Assembly: GCA_964016885.1 (NCBI GenBank)
Contig: OZ024759.1
Coordinates: 1,811,001-1,875,000 of the forward strand
Reading direction: 5' to 3'
DNA length: 64,000 bases
Source of the DNA: Eledone cirrhosa
Taxonomy: Eukaryota > Mollusca > Cephalopoda > Octopoda > Eledonidae
Of the stretch, positions 29,581-46,500 are shown one piece after another. Positions within the stretch are counted from its first letter, which is position 1. Every line of letters starts with the position of its first letter. The position numbers were made by a program, and so were the translations under genes. The notes under the pieces are model-generated. The model saw nothing but the letters and a program-made list of their open reading frames with translations, was not told the origin of the DNA and made no database searches.

Positions 29581-32500
29581 ACACAGTCTAGATTAGTAAC
29601 ATGACACAGTCTATATTAGTAACATGAGACAGTCTATATTAGTACCATGACAAAGTCTATATTAGTAACATGACACAGTCTACATTAGTAACATGACAAA
29701 GTCTATATTAGTAACATGACACAGTCTATATTAGTAACATGATGAAGTCTATATTAGTAACATGACACAGTCTATATTAGTAACATGACACAGTCTATAT
29801 TAGTAACATGACACAGTCTATATTAGTAACATGACAAAGTCTACATTAGTAACATGACAAAGTCTATATTAGTAACATGACAAGGTCTATATTAGTAACA
29901 TGACACAGTCTATATTAGTAGCATGACACAGTCTATATTAGTAACATGATACAGTCTATATTAGTAACATGACAAAGTCTATATTAGTAACATGACACAG
30001 TCTATATTAGTAACATGACAGTCTATATTAGTAACATGACAGTCTACATTAGTAACATGACACAGTCTATATTAGTAACATGACAAAGTCGATATTAGTA
30101 ACATGACAATGTCTATATTAGTAACATGACAAAGTCTATATTAGTAACATGACACAGTCTATATTACTAACATGACACAGTCTATATTAGTAACATGACA
30201 AAGTCTATATTAGTAACATGACAAAGTCTATATTAGTAACATGACAAAGTCTATATTAGTAACATGACACAGTCTATATTAGTAACATGACACAGTCTAT
30301 ATTAGTAGCATGACACAGTCTATATTAGTAACATGATACAGTCTATATTAGTAACATGACAAAGTCTATATTAGTAATATGACAAAGTCTATATTAGTAA
30401 AATGACAAAGTCTATATTAGTAACATGACAAAGTCTTTATTAGTAACATGACACAGTCTATATTAGTAACATGACACAGTCTATATTAGTAACATGACAA
30501 AGTCTATATTAGTAACATGACAAAGTCTATATTAGTAACATGACACAGTCTATATTAGTAACATGACACAGTCTATATTAGTAACATGACAAAGTCTATA
30601 TTAGTAACATGACAAAGTCTATATTAGTAACATGACACAGTCTATATTAGTAACATGACACAGTCTATATTAGTAACATGAGACAGTCTATATTAGTAGC
30701 ATGACAAAGTCTATATTAGTAACATGACACAGTCTACATTAGTAACATGACAAAGTCTATATTAGTAACATGACACAGTCTATATTAGTAACATGAGACA
30801 GTCTATATTAGTAACATGACTAAGTCTATATTAGTAACATGACACAGTCTATATTAGTAACATGACACAGTCTATATTAGTAACATGACACAGTATATAT
30901 TAGTTACATGACAAAGTCTATATTAGTAACATGACAAAGTCTATATTAGTAACATGACACAGTCTATATTAGTAACATGATGAAGTCTATATTAGTAACA
31001 TGACACAGTCTATATTAGTAACATGACACAGTCTATATTAGTAACATGAAAAAGTCTATATTAGTAACATGACAAAGTCTATATTAGTAACATGACAAAG
31101 TCTATATTAGTAACATGACAAAGTCTATATTAGTAGCATGACACAGTCTATATTAGCAACATGACAAAGTCTATATTAGTAACATGACACAGTCTATATT
31201 AGTAACATGACACAGTCTATATTAGTAACATGACACAGTCTATATTAGTAACATGACAAAGTCTACATTAGTAACATGACAAAGTCTATATTAGTAACAT
31301 GACAAGGTCTATATTAGTAACATGACACAGTCTATATTAGTAGCATGACACAGTCTATATTAGTAACATGATACAGTCTATATTAGTAACATGACAAAGT
31401 CTATATTAGTAACATGACACAGTCTATATTAGTAACATGACAGTCTATATTAGTAACATGACAGTCTACATTAGTAACATGACACAGTCTATATTAGTAA
31501 CATGACAAAGTCGATATTAGTAACATGACAATGTCTATATTAGTAACATGACAAAGTCTATATTAGTAACATGACACAGTCTATATTACTAACATGACAC
31601 AGTCTATATTAGTAACATGACAAAGTCTATATTAGTAACATGACAAAGTCTATATTAGTAACATGACAAAGTCTATATTAGTAACATGACACAGTCTATA
31701 TTAGTAACATGACACAGTCTATATTAGTAGCATGACACAGTCTATATTAGTAACATGATACAGTCTATATTAGTAACATGACAAAGTCTATATTAGTAAT
31801 ATGACAAAGTCTATATTAGTAAAATGACAAAGTCTATATTAGTAACATGACAAAGTCTTTATTAGTAACATGACACAGTCTATATTAGTAACATGACACA
31901 GTCTATATTAGTAACATGACAAAGTCTATATTAGTAACATGACAAAGTCTATATTAGTAACATGACACAGTCTATATTAGTAACATGACACAGTCTATAT
32001 TAGTAACATGACAAAGTCTATATTAGTAACATGACAAAGTCTATATTAGTAACATGACACAGTCTATATTAGTAACATGACACAGTCTATATTAGTAACA
32101 TGAGACAGTCTATATTAGTAGCATGACAAAGTCTATATTAGTAACATGACACAGTCTACATTAGTAACATGACAAAGTCTATATTAGTAACATGACACAG
32201 TCTATATTAGTAACATGAGACAGTCTATATTAGTAACATGACAAAGTCTATATTAGTAACATGACACAGTCTATATTAGTAACATGACACAGTCTATATT
32301 AGTAACATGACAAAGTCTATATTAGTAACATGACAAAGTCTATATTAGTAACATGACAAAGTCTATATTAGTAACATGACACAGTCTATACTAGTAACAT
32401 GACACAGTCTATATTAGTAACATGACAAAGTCTATATTAGTAACATGACAAAGTCTATATTAGTAACATGACAAAGTCTATATTAGTAACATGACAAAGT

Positions 32501-32815
32501 CTATATTAGTAGCATGACACAGTCTATATTAGCAACATGACAAAGTCTATATTAGTAACATGACACAGTCTATATTAGTAGCATGACAAAGTCTGTATTA
32601 GTAACATGACAAAGTCTATATTAGTAACATGACAAAGTCTATATTAGTAACATGACAAAGTCTATATTAGTAACATGACACAGTCTATATTAGTAACATG
32701 ACAAAGTCTATATTAGTAGCATGACAAAGTCTATATTAGTAACATGACAAAGTCTATATTAGTAACATGACAAAGTCTATATTAGTAACATGACAAAGTC
32801 TATATTAGTGACATG

Positions 32816-32958
32816 ACAAAGTCGATATTAGTAACATGACAAAGTCTATATTAGTAACATGACACAGTATATATTAGTAACATGACAGTCTATATTAGTA
32901 ACATGACAGTCTACATTAGTAACATGACACAGTCTATATTAGTAACATGACAAAGTCG
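32816..32958 (+). repeat. Paired CpG module, 134-bp spacing (type copy)
   Basis: A monomer ending tagtgacatg is followed by a gtcgat monomer (G at 32,824), then acaaag, acacagtatat, the 21-bp doublet and acacag, then the cassette gtcgat monomer (G at 32,958). The spacing of 134 bp equals 4x23 + 2x21. The same module has its first CpG at 34587, 44833, 46596, 50602, 55658, 57421, 61520, 62158 and 63921, each 134 bp before a cassette CpG (the last would fall beyond the edge). At 16,252 and 18,360 the first CpG is TpG. It is removed from copy B by the 713-bp deletion. Confidence 0.88.
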
Positions 32959-35900
32959 ATATTAGTAACATGACAATGTCTATATTAGTAACATGACAAA
33001 GTCTATATTAGTAACATGACACAGTCTATATTACTAACATGACACAGTCTATATTAGTAACATGACACAGTCTATATTAGTAGCATGACACAGTCTATAT
33101 TAGTAACATGATACAGTCTATATTAGTAACATGATACAGTCTATATTAGTAACATGACAAAGTCTATATTAGTAACATGACACAGTCTATATTAGTAACA
33201 TGACAGTCTATATTAGTAACATGACAGTCTACATTAGTAACATGACACAGTCTATATTAGTAACATGACAAAGTCGATATTAGTAACATGACAATGTCTA
33301 TATTAGTAACATGACAAAGTCTATATTAGTAACATGACACAGTCTATATTACTAACATGACACAGTCTATATTAGTAACATGACAAAGTCTATATTAGTA
33401 ACATGACAAAGTCTATATTAGTAACATGACAAAGTCTATATTAGTAACATGACACAGTCTATATTAGTAACATGACACAGTCTATATTAGTAGCATGACA
33501 CAGTCTATATTAGTAACATGATACAGTCTATATTAGTAACATGACAAAGTCTATATTAGTAATATGACAAAGTCTATATTAGTAAAATGACAAAGTCTAT
33601 ATTAGTAACATGACAAAGTCTTTATTAGTAACATGACACAGTCTATATTAGTAACATGACACAGTCTATATTAGTAACATGACAAAGTCTATATTAGTAA
33701 CATGACAAAGTCTATATTAGTAACATGACACAGTCTATATTAGTAACATGACACAGTCTATATTAGTAACATGACAAAGTCTATATTAGTAACATGACAA
33801 AGTCTATATTAGTAACATGACACAGTCTATATTAGTAACATGACACAGTCTATATTAGTAACATGAGACAGTCTATATTAGTAGCATGACAAAGTCTATA
33901 TTAGTAACATGACACAGTCTACATTAGTAACATGACAAAGTCTATATTAGTAACATGACACAGTCTATATTAGTAACATGAGACAGTCTATATTAGTAAC
34001 ATGACAAAGTCTATATTAGTAACATGACACAGTCTATATTAGTAACATGCCACAGTCTATATTAGTAACATGACAAAGTCTATATTAGTAACATGACAAA
34101 GTCTATATTAGTAACATGACAAAGTCTATATTAGTAACATGACACAGTCTATACTAGTAACATGACACAGTCTATATTAGTAACATGACAAAGTCTATAT
34201 TAGTAACATGACAAAGTCTATATTAGTAACATGACAAAGTCTATATTAGTAACATGACAAAGTCTATATTAGTAGCATGACACAGTCTATATTAGCAACA
34301 TGACAAAGTCTATATTAGTAACATGACACAGTCTATATTAGTAGCATGACAAAGTCTGTATTAGTAACATGACAAAGTCTATATTAGTAACATGACAAAG
34401 TCTATATTAGTAACATGACAAAGTCTATATTAGTAACATGACACAGTCTATATTAGTAACATGACAAAGTCTATATTAGTAGCATGACAAAGTCTATATT
34501 AGTAACATGACAAAGTCTATATTAGTAACATGAGAAAGTCTATATTAGTAACATGACAAAGTCTATATTAGTGACATGACAAAGTCGATATTAGTAACAT
34601 GACAAAGTCTATATTAGTAACATGACACAGTATATATTAGTAACATGACAGTCTATATTAGTAACATGACAGTCTACATTAGTAACATGACACAGTCTAT
34701 ATTAGTAACATGACAAAGTCGATATTAGTAACATGACAATGTCTATATTAGTAACATGACAAAGTCTATATTAGTAACATGACACAGTCTATATTACTAA
34801 CATGACACAGTCTATATTAGTAACATGACACAGTCTATATTAGTAGCATGACACAGTCTATATTAGTAACATGATACAGTCTATATTAGTAACATGACAA
34901 AGTCTATATTAGTAACATGACACAGTCTATATTAGTAACATGACACAGTCTATATTAGTAGCATGACACAGTCTATATTAGTAACATGATACAGTCTATA
35001 TTAGTAACATGACAAAGTCTATATTAGTAACATGACAAAGTCTATATTAGTAAAATGACAAAGTCTATATTAGTAACATGACAAAGTCTTTATTAGTAAC
35101 ATTACACAGTCTATATTAGTAACATGACAAAGTCTACATTAGTAACATGACAAAGTCTATATTAGTAACATGACAAGGTCTATATTAGTAACATGACACA
35201 GTCTATATTAGTAGCATGACACAGTCTATATTAGTAACATGATACAGTCTATATTAGTAACATGACAAAGTCTATATTAGTAACATGACACAGTCTATAT
35301 TAGTAACATGACAGTCTATATTAGTAACATGACAGTCTACATTAGTAACATGACACAGTCTATATTAGTAACATGACAAAGTCGATATTAGTAACATGAC
35401 AATGTCTATATTAGTAACATGACAAAGTCTATATTAGTAACATGACACAGTCTATATTAGTAACATGAAAAAGTCTATATTAGTAACATGACAAAGTCTA
35501 TATTAGTAACATGACAAAGTCTATATTAGTAACATGACAAAGTCTATATTAGTAGCATGACACAGTCTATATTAGCAACATGACAAAGTCTATATTAGTA
35601 ACATGACACAGTCTATATTAGTAACATGACACAGTCTATATTAGTAACATGACACAGTCTATATTAGTAACATGACAAAGTCTACATTAGTAACATTACA
35701 AAGTCTATATTAGTAACATGACAAGGTCTATATTAGTAACATGACACAGTCTATATTAGTAGCATGACACAGTCTATATTAGTAACATGACAGTCTATAT
35801 TAGTAACATGACACAGTCTATATTAGTAACATGATACAGTCTATATTAGTAACATGACAAAGTCTATATTAGTAACATGACACAGTCTATATTAGTAACA

Positions 35901-36708
35901 TGACAGTCTATATTAGTAACATGACAGTCTACATTAGTAACATGACACAGTCTATATTAGTAACATGACAAAGTCGATATTAGTAACATGACAATGTCTA
36001 TATTAGTAACATGACAAAGTCTATATTAGTAACATGACACAGTCTATATTACTAACATGACACAGTCTATATTAGTAACATGACAAAGTCTATATTAGTA
36101 ACATGACAAAGTCTATATTAGTAACATGACAAAGTCTATATTAGTAACATGACACAGTCTATATTAGTAACATGACACAGTCTAGATTAGTAACATGACA
36201 CAGTCTATATTAGTAACATGAGACAGTCTATATTAGTAGCATGACAAAGTCTATATTAGTAACATGACACAGTCTACATTAGTAACATGACAAAGTCTAT
36301 ATTAGTAACATGACACAGTCTATATTAGTAACATGAGACAGTCTATATTAGTAACATGACAAAGTCTATATTAGTAACATGACACAGTCTATATTAGTAA
36401 CATGACAAAGTCTATATTAGTAACATGACAAAGTCTATATTAGTAACATGACAAAGTCTATATTAGTAACATGACAAAGTCTATATTAGTAGCATGACAC
36501 AGTCTATATTAGTAACATGACACAGTCTATATTAGTAACATGACACAGTCTATATTATTAACATGAGTCAGTCTATATTAGTAACATGACTAAGTCTATA
36601 TTAGTAACATGACACAGTCTATATTAGCAACATGACAAAGTCTATATTAGTAACATGACACAGTCTATATTAGTAACATGACACAGTCTATATTAGTAAC
36701 ATGACACA

Positions 36709-39700
36709 GTCTATATTAGTAACATGACAAAGTCTACATTAGTAACATGACAAAGTCTATATTAGTAACATGACAAGGTCTATATTAGTAACATGACACA
36801 GTCTATATTAGTAGCATGACACAGTCTATATTAGTAACATGATACAGTCTATATTAGTAACATGAAAAAGTCTATATTAGTAACATGACACAGTCTATAT
36901 TAGTAACATGACAGTCTATATTAGTAACATGACAGTCTACATTAGTAACATGACACAGTCTATATTAGTAACATGACAAAGTCGATATTAGTAACATGAC
37001 AATGTCTATATTAGTAACATGACAAAGTCTATATTAGTAACATGACACAGTCTATATTACTAACATGACACAGTCTATATTAGTAACATGACAAAGTCTA
37101 TATTAGTAACATGACACAGTCTATATTAGTAACATGACAAAGTCTACATTAGTAACATGACAAAGTCTATATTAGTAACATGACAAGGTCTATATTAGTA
37201 ACATGACACAGTCTATATTAGTAGCATGACACAGTCTATATTAGTAACATGATACAGTCTATATTAGTAACATGACAAAGTCTATATTAGTAACATGACA
37301 CAGTCTATATTAGTAACATGACAGTCTATATTAGTAACATGACAGTCTACATTAGTAACATGACACAGTCTATATTAGTAACATGACACAGTCTAGATTA
37401 GTAACATGACACAGTCTATATTAGTAACATGAGACAGTCTATATTAGTAGCATGACAAAGTCTATATTAGTAACATGACACAGTCTACATTAGTAACATG
37501 ACAAAGTCTATATTAGTAACATGACACAGTCTATATTAGTAACATGAGACAGTCTATATTAGTAATATGACAAAGTCTATATTAGTAACATGACACAGTC
37601 TATATTAGTAACATGACAAAGTCTATATTAGCAACATGACAAGGTCTATATTAGTAACATGACAAAGTCTATATTAGTAACATGACAAAGTCTATATTAG
37701 TAGCATGACACAGTCTATATTAGTAACATGACACAGTCTATATTAGTAACATGACACAGTCTATATTATTAGCATGACAAAGTCTATATTAGTAACATGA
37801 CACAGTCTATATTAGTAACATGAGACAGTCTATATTAGTAACATGACAAAGTCTATATTAGTAACATGACACAGTCTATATTAGTAACATGACACAGTAT
37901 ATATTAGTTACATGACAAAGTCTATATTAGTAACATGACAAAGTCTATATTAGTAACATGACACAGTCTATATTAGTAACATGACGAAGTCTATATTAGT
38001 AACATGACACAGTCTATATTAGTAACATGACACAGTCTATATTAGTAACATGAAAAAGTCTATATTAGTAACATGACAAAGTCTATATTAGTAACATGAC
38101 AAAGTCTATATTAGTAACATGACAAAGTCTATATTAGTAGCATGACACAGTCTATATTAGCAACATGACAAAGTCTATATTAGTAACATGACACAGTCTA
38201 TATTAGTAACATGACACAGTCTATATTAGTAACATGACACAGTCTATATTAGTAACATGACAAAGTCTACATTAGTAACATGACAAAGTCTATATTAGTA
38301 ACATGACAAGGTCTATATTAGTAACATGACACAGTCTATATTAGTAGCATGACACAGTCTATATTAGTACCATGATACAGTCTATATTAGTAACATGACA
38401 AAGTCTATATTAGTAACATGACACAGTCTATATTAGTAACATGACAGTCTATATTAGTAACATGACAGTCTACATTAGTAACATGACACAGTCTATATTA
38501 GTAACATGACAAAGTCGATATTAGTAACATGACAATGTCTATATTAGTAACATGACAAAGTCTATATTAGTAACATGACACAGTCTATATTACTAACATG
38601 ACACAGTCTATATTAGTAACATGACAAAGTCTACATTAGTAACATGACAAAGTCTATATTAGTAACATGACAAGGTCTATATTAGTAACATGACACAGTC
38701 TATATTAGTAGCATGACACAGTCTATATTAGTAACATGATACAGTCTATATTAGTAACATGACAAAGTCTATATTAGTAACATGACACAGTCTATATTAG
38801 TAACATGACAGTCTATATTAGTAACATGACAGTCTACATTAGTAACATGACACAGTCTATATTAGTAACATGACAAAGTCGATATTAGTAACATGACAAT
38901 GTCTATATTAGTAACATGACAAAGTCTATATTAGTAACATGACACAGTCTATATTACTAACATGACACAGTCTATATTAGTAACATGACAAAGTCTATAT
39001 TAGTAACATGACACAGTCTATATTAGTAACATGACAAAGTCTACATTAGTAACATGACAAAGTCTATATTAGTAACATGACAAGGTCTATATTAGTAACA
39101 TGACACAGTCTATATTAGTAGCATGACACAGTCTATATTAGTAACATGATACAGTCTATATTAGTAACATGACAAAGTCTATATTAGTAACATGACACAG
39201 TCTATATTAGTAACATGACAGTCTATATTAGTAACATGACAGTCTACATTAGTAACATGACACAGTCTATATTAGTAACATGACAAAGTCGATATTAGTA
39301 ACATGACAATGTCTATATTAGTAACATGACAAAGTCTATATTAGTAACATGACACAGTCTATATTACTAACATGACACAGTCTATATTAGTAACATGACA
39401 AAGTCTATATTAGTAACATGACACAGTCTATATTAGTAACATGACAAAGTCTACTTTAGTAACATGACAAAGTCTATATTAGTAACATGACAAGGTCTAT
39501 ATTAGTAACATGACACAGTCTATATTAGTAGCATGACACAGTCTATATTAGTAACATGATACAGTCTATATTAGTAACATGACAAAGTCTATATTAGTAA
39601 CATGACACAGTCTATATTAGTAACATGACAGTCTATATTAGTAACATGACAGTCTACATTAGTAACATGACACAGTCTATATTAGTAACATGACACAGTC

Positions 39701-41589
39701 TAGATTAGTAACATGACACAGTCTATATTAGTAACATGAGACAGTCTATATTAGTAGCATGACAAAGTCTATATTAGTAACATGACACAGTCTACATTAG
39801 TAACATGACAAAGTCTATATTAGTAACATGACACAGTCTATATTAGTAACATGAGACAGTCTATATTAGTAATATGACAAAGTCTATATTAGTAACATGA
39901 CACAGTCTATATTAGTAACATGACAAAGTCTATATTAGTAACATGACAAGGTCTATATTAGTAACATGACAAAGTCTATATTAGTAACATGACAAAGTCT
40001 ATATTAGTAGCATGACACAGTCTATATTAGTAACATGACACAGTCTATATTAGTAACATGACACAGTCTATATTATTAGCATGACAAAGTCTATATTAGT
40101 AACATGACACAGTCTATATTAGTAACATGAGACAGTCTATATTAGTAACATGACTAAGTCTATATTAGTAACATGACACAGTCTATATTAGTAACATGAC
40201 ACAGTATATATTAGTTACATGACAAAGTCTATATTAGTAACATGACAAAGTCTATATTAGTAACATGACACAGTCTATATTAGTAACATGACGAAGTCTA
40301 TATTAGTAACATGACACAGTCTATATTAGTAACATGACACAGTCTATATTAGTAACATGAAAAAGTCTATATTAGTAACATGACAAAGTCTATATTAGTA
40401 ACATGACAAAGTCTATATTAGTAACATGACAAAGTCTATATTAGTAGCATGACACAGTCTATATTAGCAACATGACAAAGTCTATATTAGTAACATGACA
40501 CAGTCTATATTAGTAACATGACACAGTCTATATTAGTAACATGACACAGTCTATATTAGTAACATGACAAAGTCTACATTAGTAACATGACAAAGTCTAT
40601 ATTAGTAACATGACAAGGTCTATATTAGTAACATGACACAGTCTATATTAGTAGCATGACACAGTCTATATTAGTAACATGATACAGTCTATATTAGTAA
40701 CATGACAAAGTCTATATTAGTAACATGACACAGTCTATATTAGTAACATGACAGTCTATATTAGTAACATGACAGTCTACATTAGTAACATGACACAGTC
40801 TATATTAGTAACATGACAAAGTCGATATTAGTAACATGACAATGTCTATATTAGTAACATGACAAAGTCTATATTAGTAACATGACACAGTCTATATTAC
40901 TAACATGACACAGTCTATATTAGTAACATGACAAAGTCTACATTAGTAACATGACAAAGTCTATATTAGTAACATGACAAGGTCTATATTAGTAACATGA
41001 CACAGTCTATATTAGTAGCATGACACAGTCTATATTAGTAACATGATACAGTCTATATTAGTAACATGACAAAGTCTATATTAGTAACATGACACAGTCT
41101 ATATTAGTAACATGACAGTCTATATTAGTAACATGACAGTCTACATTAGTAACATGACACAGTCTATATTAGTAACATGACAAAGTCGATATTAGTAACA
41201 TGACAATGTCTATATTAGTAACATGACAAAGTCTATATTAGTAACATGACACAGTCTATATTACTAACATGACACAGTCTATATTAGTAACATGACAAAG
41301 TCTATATTAGTAACATGACACAGTCTATATTAGTAACATGACAAAGTCTACATTAGTAACATGACAAAGTCTATATTAGTAACATGACAAGGTCTATATT
41401 AGTAACATGACACAGTCTATATTAGTAGCATGACACAGTCTATATTAGTAACATGATACAGTCTATATTAGTAACATGACAAAGTCTATATTAGTAACAT
41501 GACACAGTCTATATTAGTAACATGACAGTCTATATTAGTAACATGACAGTCTACATTAGTAACATGACACAGTCTATATTAGTAACATG
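36709..41589 (+). repeat. 2,307-bp tandem pair inside the second 12-kb copy
   Basis: This is the exact counterpart of 24,700-29,580 shifted by 12,009 bp, with CpG landmarks 36984, 38517, 38881, 39291, 40824 and 41188. The internal spacings (1,533, 364, 410, 1,533, 364) are unchanged, so no monomer was gained or lost since the 12-kb duplication. Confidence 0.87.
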
Positions 41590-43513
41590 ACACAGTCTAG
41601 ATTAGTAACATGACACAGTCTATATTAGTAACATGAGACAGTCTATATTAGTACCATGACAAAGTCTATATTAGTAACATGACACAGTCTACATTAGTAA
41701 CATGACAAAGTCTATATTAGTAACATGACACAGTCTATATTAGTAACATGATGAAGTCTATATTAGTAACATGACACAGTCTATATTAGTAACATGACAC
41801 AGTCTATATTAGTAACATGACACAGTCTATATTAGTAACATGACAAAGTCTACATTAGTAACATGACAAAGTCTATATTAGTAACATGACAAGGTCTATA
41901 TTAGTAACATGACACAGTCTATATTAGTAGCATGACACAGTCTATATTAGTAACATGATACAGTCTATATTAGTAACATGACAAAGTCTATATTAGTAAC
42001 ATGACACAGTCTATATTAGTAACATGACAGTCTATATTAGTAACATGACAGTCTACATTAGTAACATGACACAGTCTATATTAGTAACATGACAAAGTCG
42101 ATATTAGTAACATGACAATGTCTATATTAGTAACATGACAAAGTCTATATTAGTAACATGACACAGTCTATATTACTAACATGACACAGTCTATATTAGT
42201 AACATGACAAAGTCTATATTAGTAACATGACAAAGTCTATATTAGTAACATGACAAAGTCTATATTAGTAACATGACACAGTCTATATTAGTAACATGAC
42301 ACAGTCTATATTAGTAGCATGACACAGTCTATATTAGTAACATGATACAGTCTATATTAGTAACATGACAAAGTCTATATTAGTAATATGACAAAGTCTA
42401 TATTAGTAAAATGACAAAGTCTATATTAGTAACATGACAAAGTCTTTATTAGTAACATGACACAGTCTATATTAGTAACATGACACAGTCTATATTAGTA
42501 ACATGACAAAGTCTATATTAGTAACATGACAAAGTCTATATTAGTAACATGACACAGTCTATATTAGTAACATGACACAGTCTATATTAGTAACATGACA
42601 AAGTCTATATTAGTAACATGACAAAGTCTATATTAGTAACATGACACAGTCTATATTAGTAACATGACACAGTCTATATTAGTAACATGAGACAGTCTAT
42701 ATTAGTAGCATGACAAAGTCTATATTAGTAACATGACACAGTCTACATTAGTAACATGACAAAGTCTATATTAGTAACATGACACAGTCTATATTAGTAA
42801 CATGAGACAGTCTATATTAGTAACATGACTAAGTCTATATTAGTAACATGACACAGTCTATATTAGTAACATGACACAGTCTATATTAGTAACATGACAC
42901 AGTATATATTAGTTACATGACAAAGTCTATATTAGTAACATGACAAAGTCTATATTAGTAACATGACACAGTCTATATTAGTAACATGATGAAGTCTATA
43001 TTAGTAACATGACACAGTCTATATTAGTAACATGACACAGTCTATATTAGTAACATGAAAAAGTCTATATTAGTAACATGACAAAGTCTATATTAGTAAC
43101 ATGACAAAGTCTATATTAGTAACATGACAAAGTCTATATTAGTAGCATGACACAGTCTATATTAGCAACATGACAAAGTCTATATTAGTAACATGACACA
43201 GTCTATATTAGTAACATGACACAGTCTATATTAGTAACATGACACAGTCTATATTAGTAACATGACAAAGTCTACATTAGTAACATGACAAAGTCTATAT
43301 TAGTAACATGACAAGGTCTATATTAGTAACATGACACAGTCTATATTAGTAGCATGACACAGTCTATATTAGTAACATGATACAGTCTATATTAGTAACA
43401 TGACAAAGTCTATATTAGTAACATGACACAGTCTATATTAGTAACATGACAGTCTATATTAGTAACATGACAGTCTACATTAGTAACATGACACAGTCTA
43501 TATTAGTAACATG

Positions 43514-46500
43514 ACAAAGTCGATATTAGTAACATGACAATGTCTATATTAGTAACATGACAAAGTCTATATTAGTAACATGACACAGTCTATATTACTA
43601 ACATGACACAGTCTATATTAGTAACATGACAAAGTCTATATTAGTAACATGACAAAGTCTATATTAGTAACATGACAAAGTCTATATTAGTAACATGACA
43701 CAGTCTATATTAGTAACATGACACAGTCTATATTAGTAGCATGACACAGTCTATATTAGTAACATGATACAGTCTATATTAGTAACATGACAAAGTCTAT
43801 ATTAGTAATATGACAAAGTCTATATTAGTAAAATGACAAAGTCTATATTAGTAACATGACAAAGTCTTTATTAGTAACATGACACAGTCTATATTAGTAA
43901 CATGACACAGTCTATATTAGTAACATGACAAAGTCTATATTAGTAACATGACAAAGTCTATATTAGTAACATGACACAGTCTATATTAGTAACATGACAC
44001 AGTCTATATTAGTAACATGACAAAGTCTATATTAGTAACATGACAAAGTCTATATTAGTAACATGACACAGTCTATATTAGTAACATGACACAGTCTATA
44101 TTAGTAACATGAGACAGTCTATATTAGTAGCATGACAAAGTCTATATTAGTAACATGACACAGTCTACATTAGTAACATGACAAAGTCTATATTAGTAAC
44201 ATGACACAGTCTATATTAGTAACATGAGACAGTCTATATTAGTAACATGACAAAGTCTATATTAGTAACATGACACAGTCTATATTAGTAACATGACACA
44301 GTCTATATTAGTAACATGACAAAGTCTATATTAGTAACATGACAAAGTCTATATTAGTAACATGACAAAGTCTATATTAGTAACATGACACAGTCTATAC
44401 TAGTAACATGACACAGTCTATATTAGTAACATGACAAAGTCTATATTAGTAACATGACAAAGTCTATATTAGTAACATGACAAAGTCTATATTAGTAACA
44501 TGACAAAGTCTATATTAGTAGCATGACACAGTCTATATTAGCAACATGACAAAGTCTATATTAGTAACATGACACAGTCTATATTAGTAGCATGACAAAG
44601 TCTGTATTAGTAACATGACAAAGTCTATATTAGTAACATGACAAAGTCTATATTAGTAACATGACAAAGTCTATATTAGTAACATGACACAGTCTATATT
44701 AGTAACATGACAAAGTCTATATTAGTAGCATGACAAAGTCTATATTAGTAACATGACAAAGTCTATATTAGTAACATGACAAAGTCTATATTAGTAACAT
44801 GACAAAGTCTATATTAGTGACATGACAAAGTCGATATTAGTAACATGACAAAGTCTATATTAGTAACATGACACAGTATATATTAGTAACATGACAGTCT
44901 ATATTAGTAACATGACAGTCTACATTAGTAACATGACACAGTCTATATTAGTAACATGACAAAGTCGATATTAGTAACATGACAATGTCTATATTAGTAA
45001 CATGACAAAGTCTATATTAGTAACATGACACAGTCTATATTACTAACATGACACAGTCTATATTAGTAACATGACACAGTCTATATTAGTAGCATGACAC
45101 AGTCTATATTAGTAACATGATACAGTCTATATTAGTAACATGATACAGTCTATATTAGTAACATGACAAAGTCTATATTAGTAACATGACACAGTCTATA
45201 TTAGTAACATGACAGTCTATATTAGTAACATGACAGTCTACATTAGTAACATGACACAGTCTATATTAGTAACATGACAAAGTCGATATTAGTAACATGA
45301 CAATGTCTATATTAGTAACATGACAAAGTCTATATTAGTAACATGACACAGTCTATATTACTAACATGACACAGTCTATATTAGTAACATGACAAAGTCT
45401 ATATTAGTAACATGACAAAGTCTATATTAGTAACATGACAAAGTCTATATTAGTAACATGACACAGTCTATATTAGTAACATGACACAGTCTATATTAGT
45501 AGCATGACACAGTCTATATTAGTAACATGATACAGTCTATATTAGTAACATGACAAAGTCTATATTAGTAATATGACAAAGTCTATATTAGTAAAATGAC
45601 AAAGTCTATATTAGTAACATGACAAAGTCTTTATTAGTAACATGACACAGTCTATATTAGTAACATGACACAGTCTATATTAGTAACATGACAAAGTCTA
45701 TATTAGTAACATGACAAAGTCTATATTAGTAACATGACACAGTCTATATTAGTAACATGACACAGTCTATATTAGTAACATGACAAAGTCTATATTAGTA
45801 ACATGACAAAGTCTATATTAGTAACATGACACAGTCTATATTAGTAACATGACACAGTCTATATTAGTAACATGAGACAGTCTATATTAGTAGCATGACA
45901 AAGTCTATATTAGTAACATGACACAGTCTACATTAGTAACATGACAAAGTCTATATTAGTAACATGACACAGTCTATATTAGTAACATGAGACAGTCTAT
46001 ATTAGTAACATGACAAAGTCTATATTAGTAACATGACACAGTCTATATTAGTAACATGCCACAGTCTATATTAGTAACATGACAAAGTCTATATTAGTAA
46101 CATGACAAAGTCTATATTAGTAACATGACAAAGTCTATATTAGTAACATGACACAGTCTATACTAGTAACATGACACAGTCTATATTAGTAACATGACAA
46201 AGTCTATATTAGTAACATGACAAAGTCTATATTAGTAACATGACAAAGTCTATATTAGTAACATGACAAAGTCTATATTAGTAGCATGACACAGTCTATA
46301 TTAGCAACATGACAAAGTCTATATTAGTAACATGACACAGTCTATATTAGTAGCATGACAAAGTCTGTATTAGTAACATGACAAAGTCTATATTAGTAAC
46401 ATGACAAAGTCTATATTAGTAACATGACAAAGTCTATATTAGTAACATGACACAGTCTATATTAGTAACATGACAAAGTCTATATTAGTAGCATGACAAA

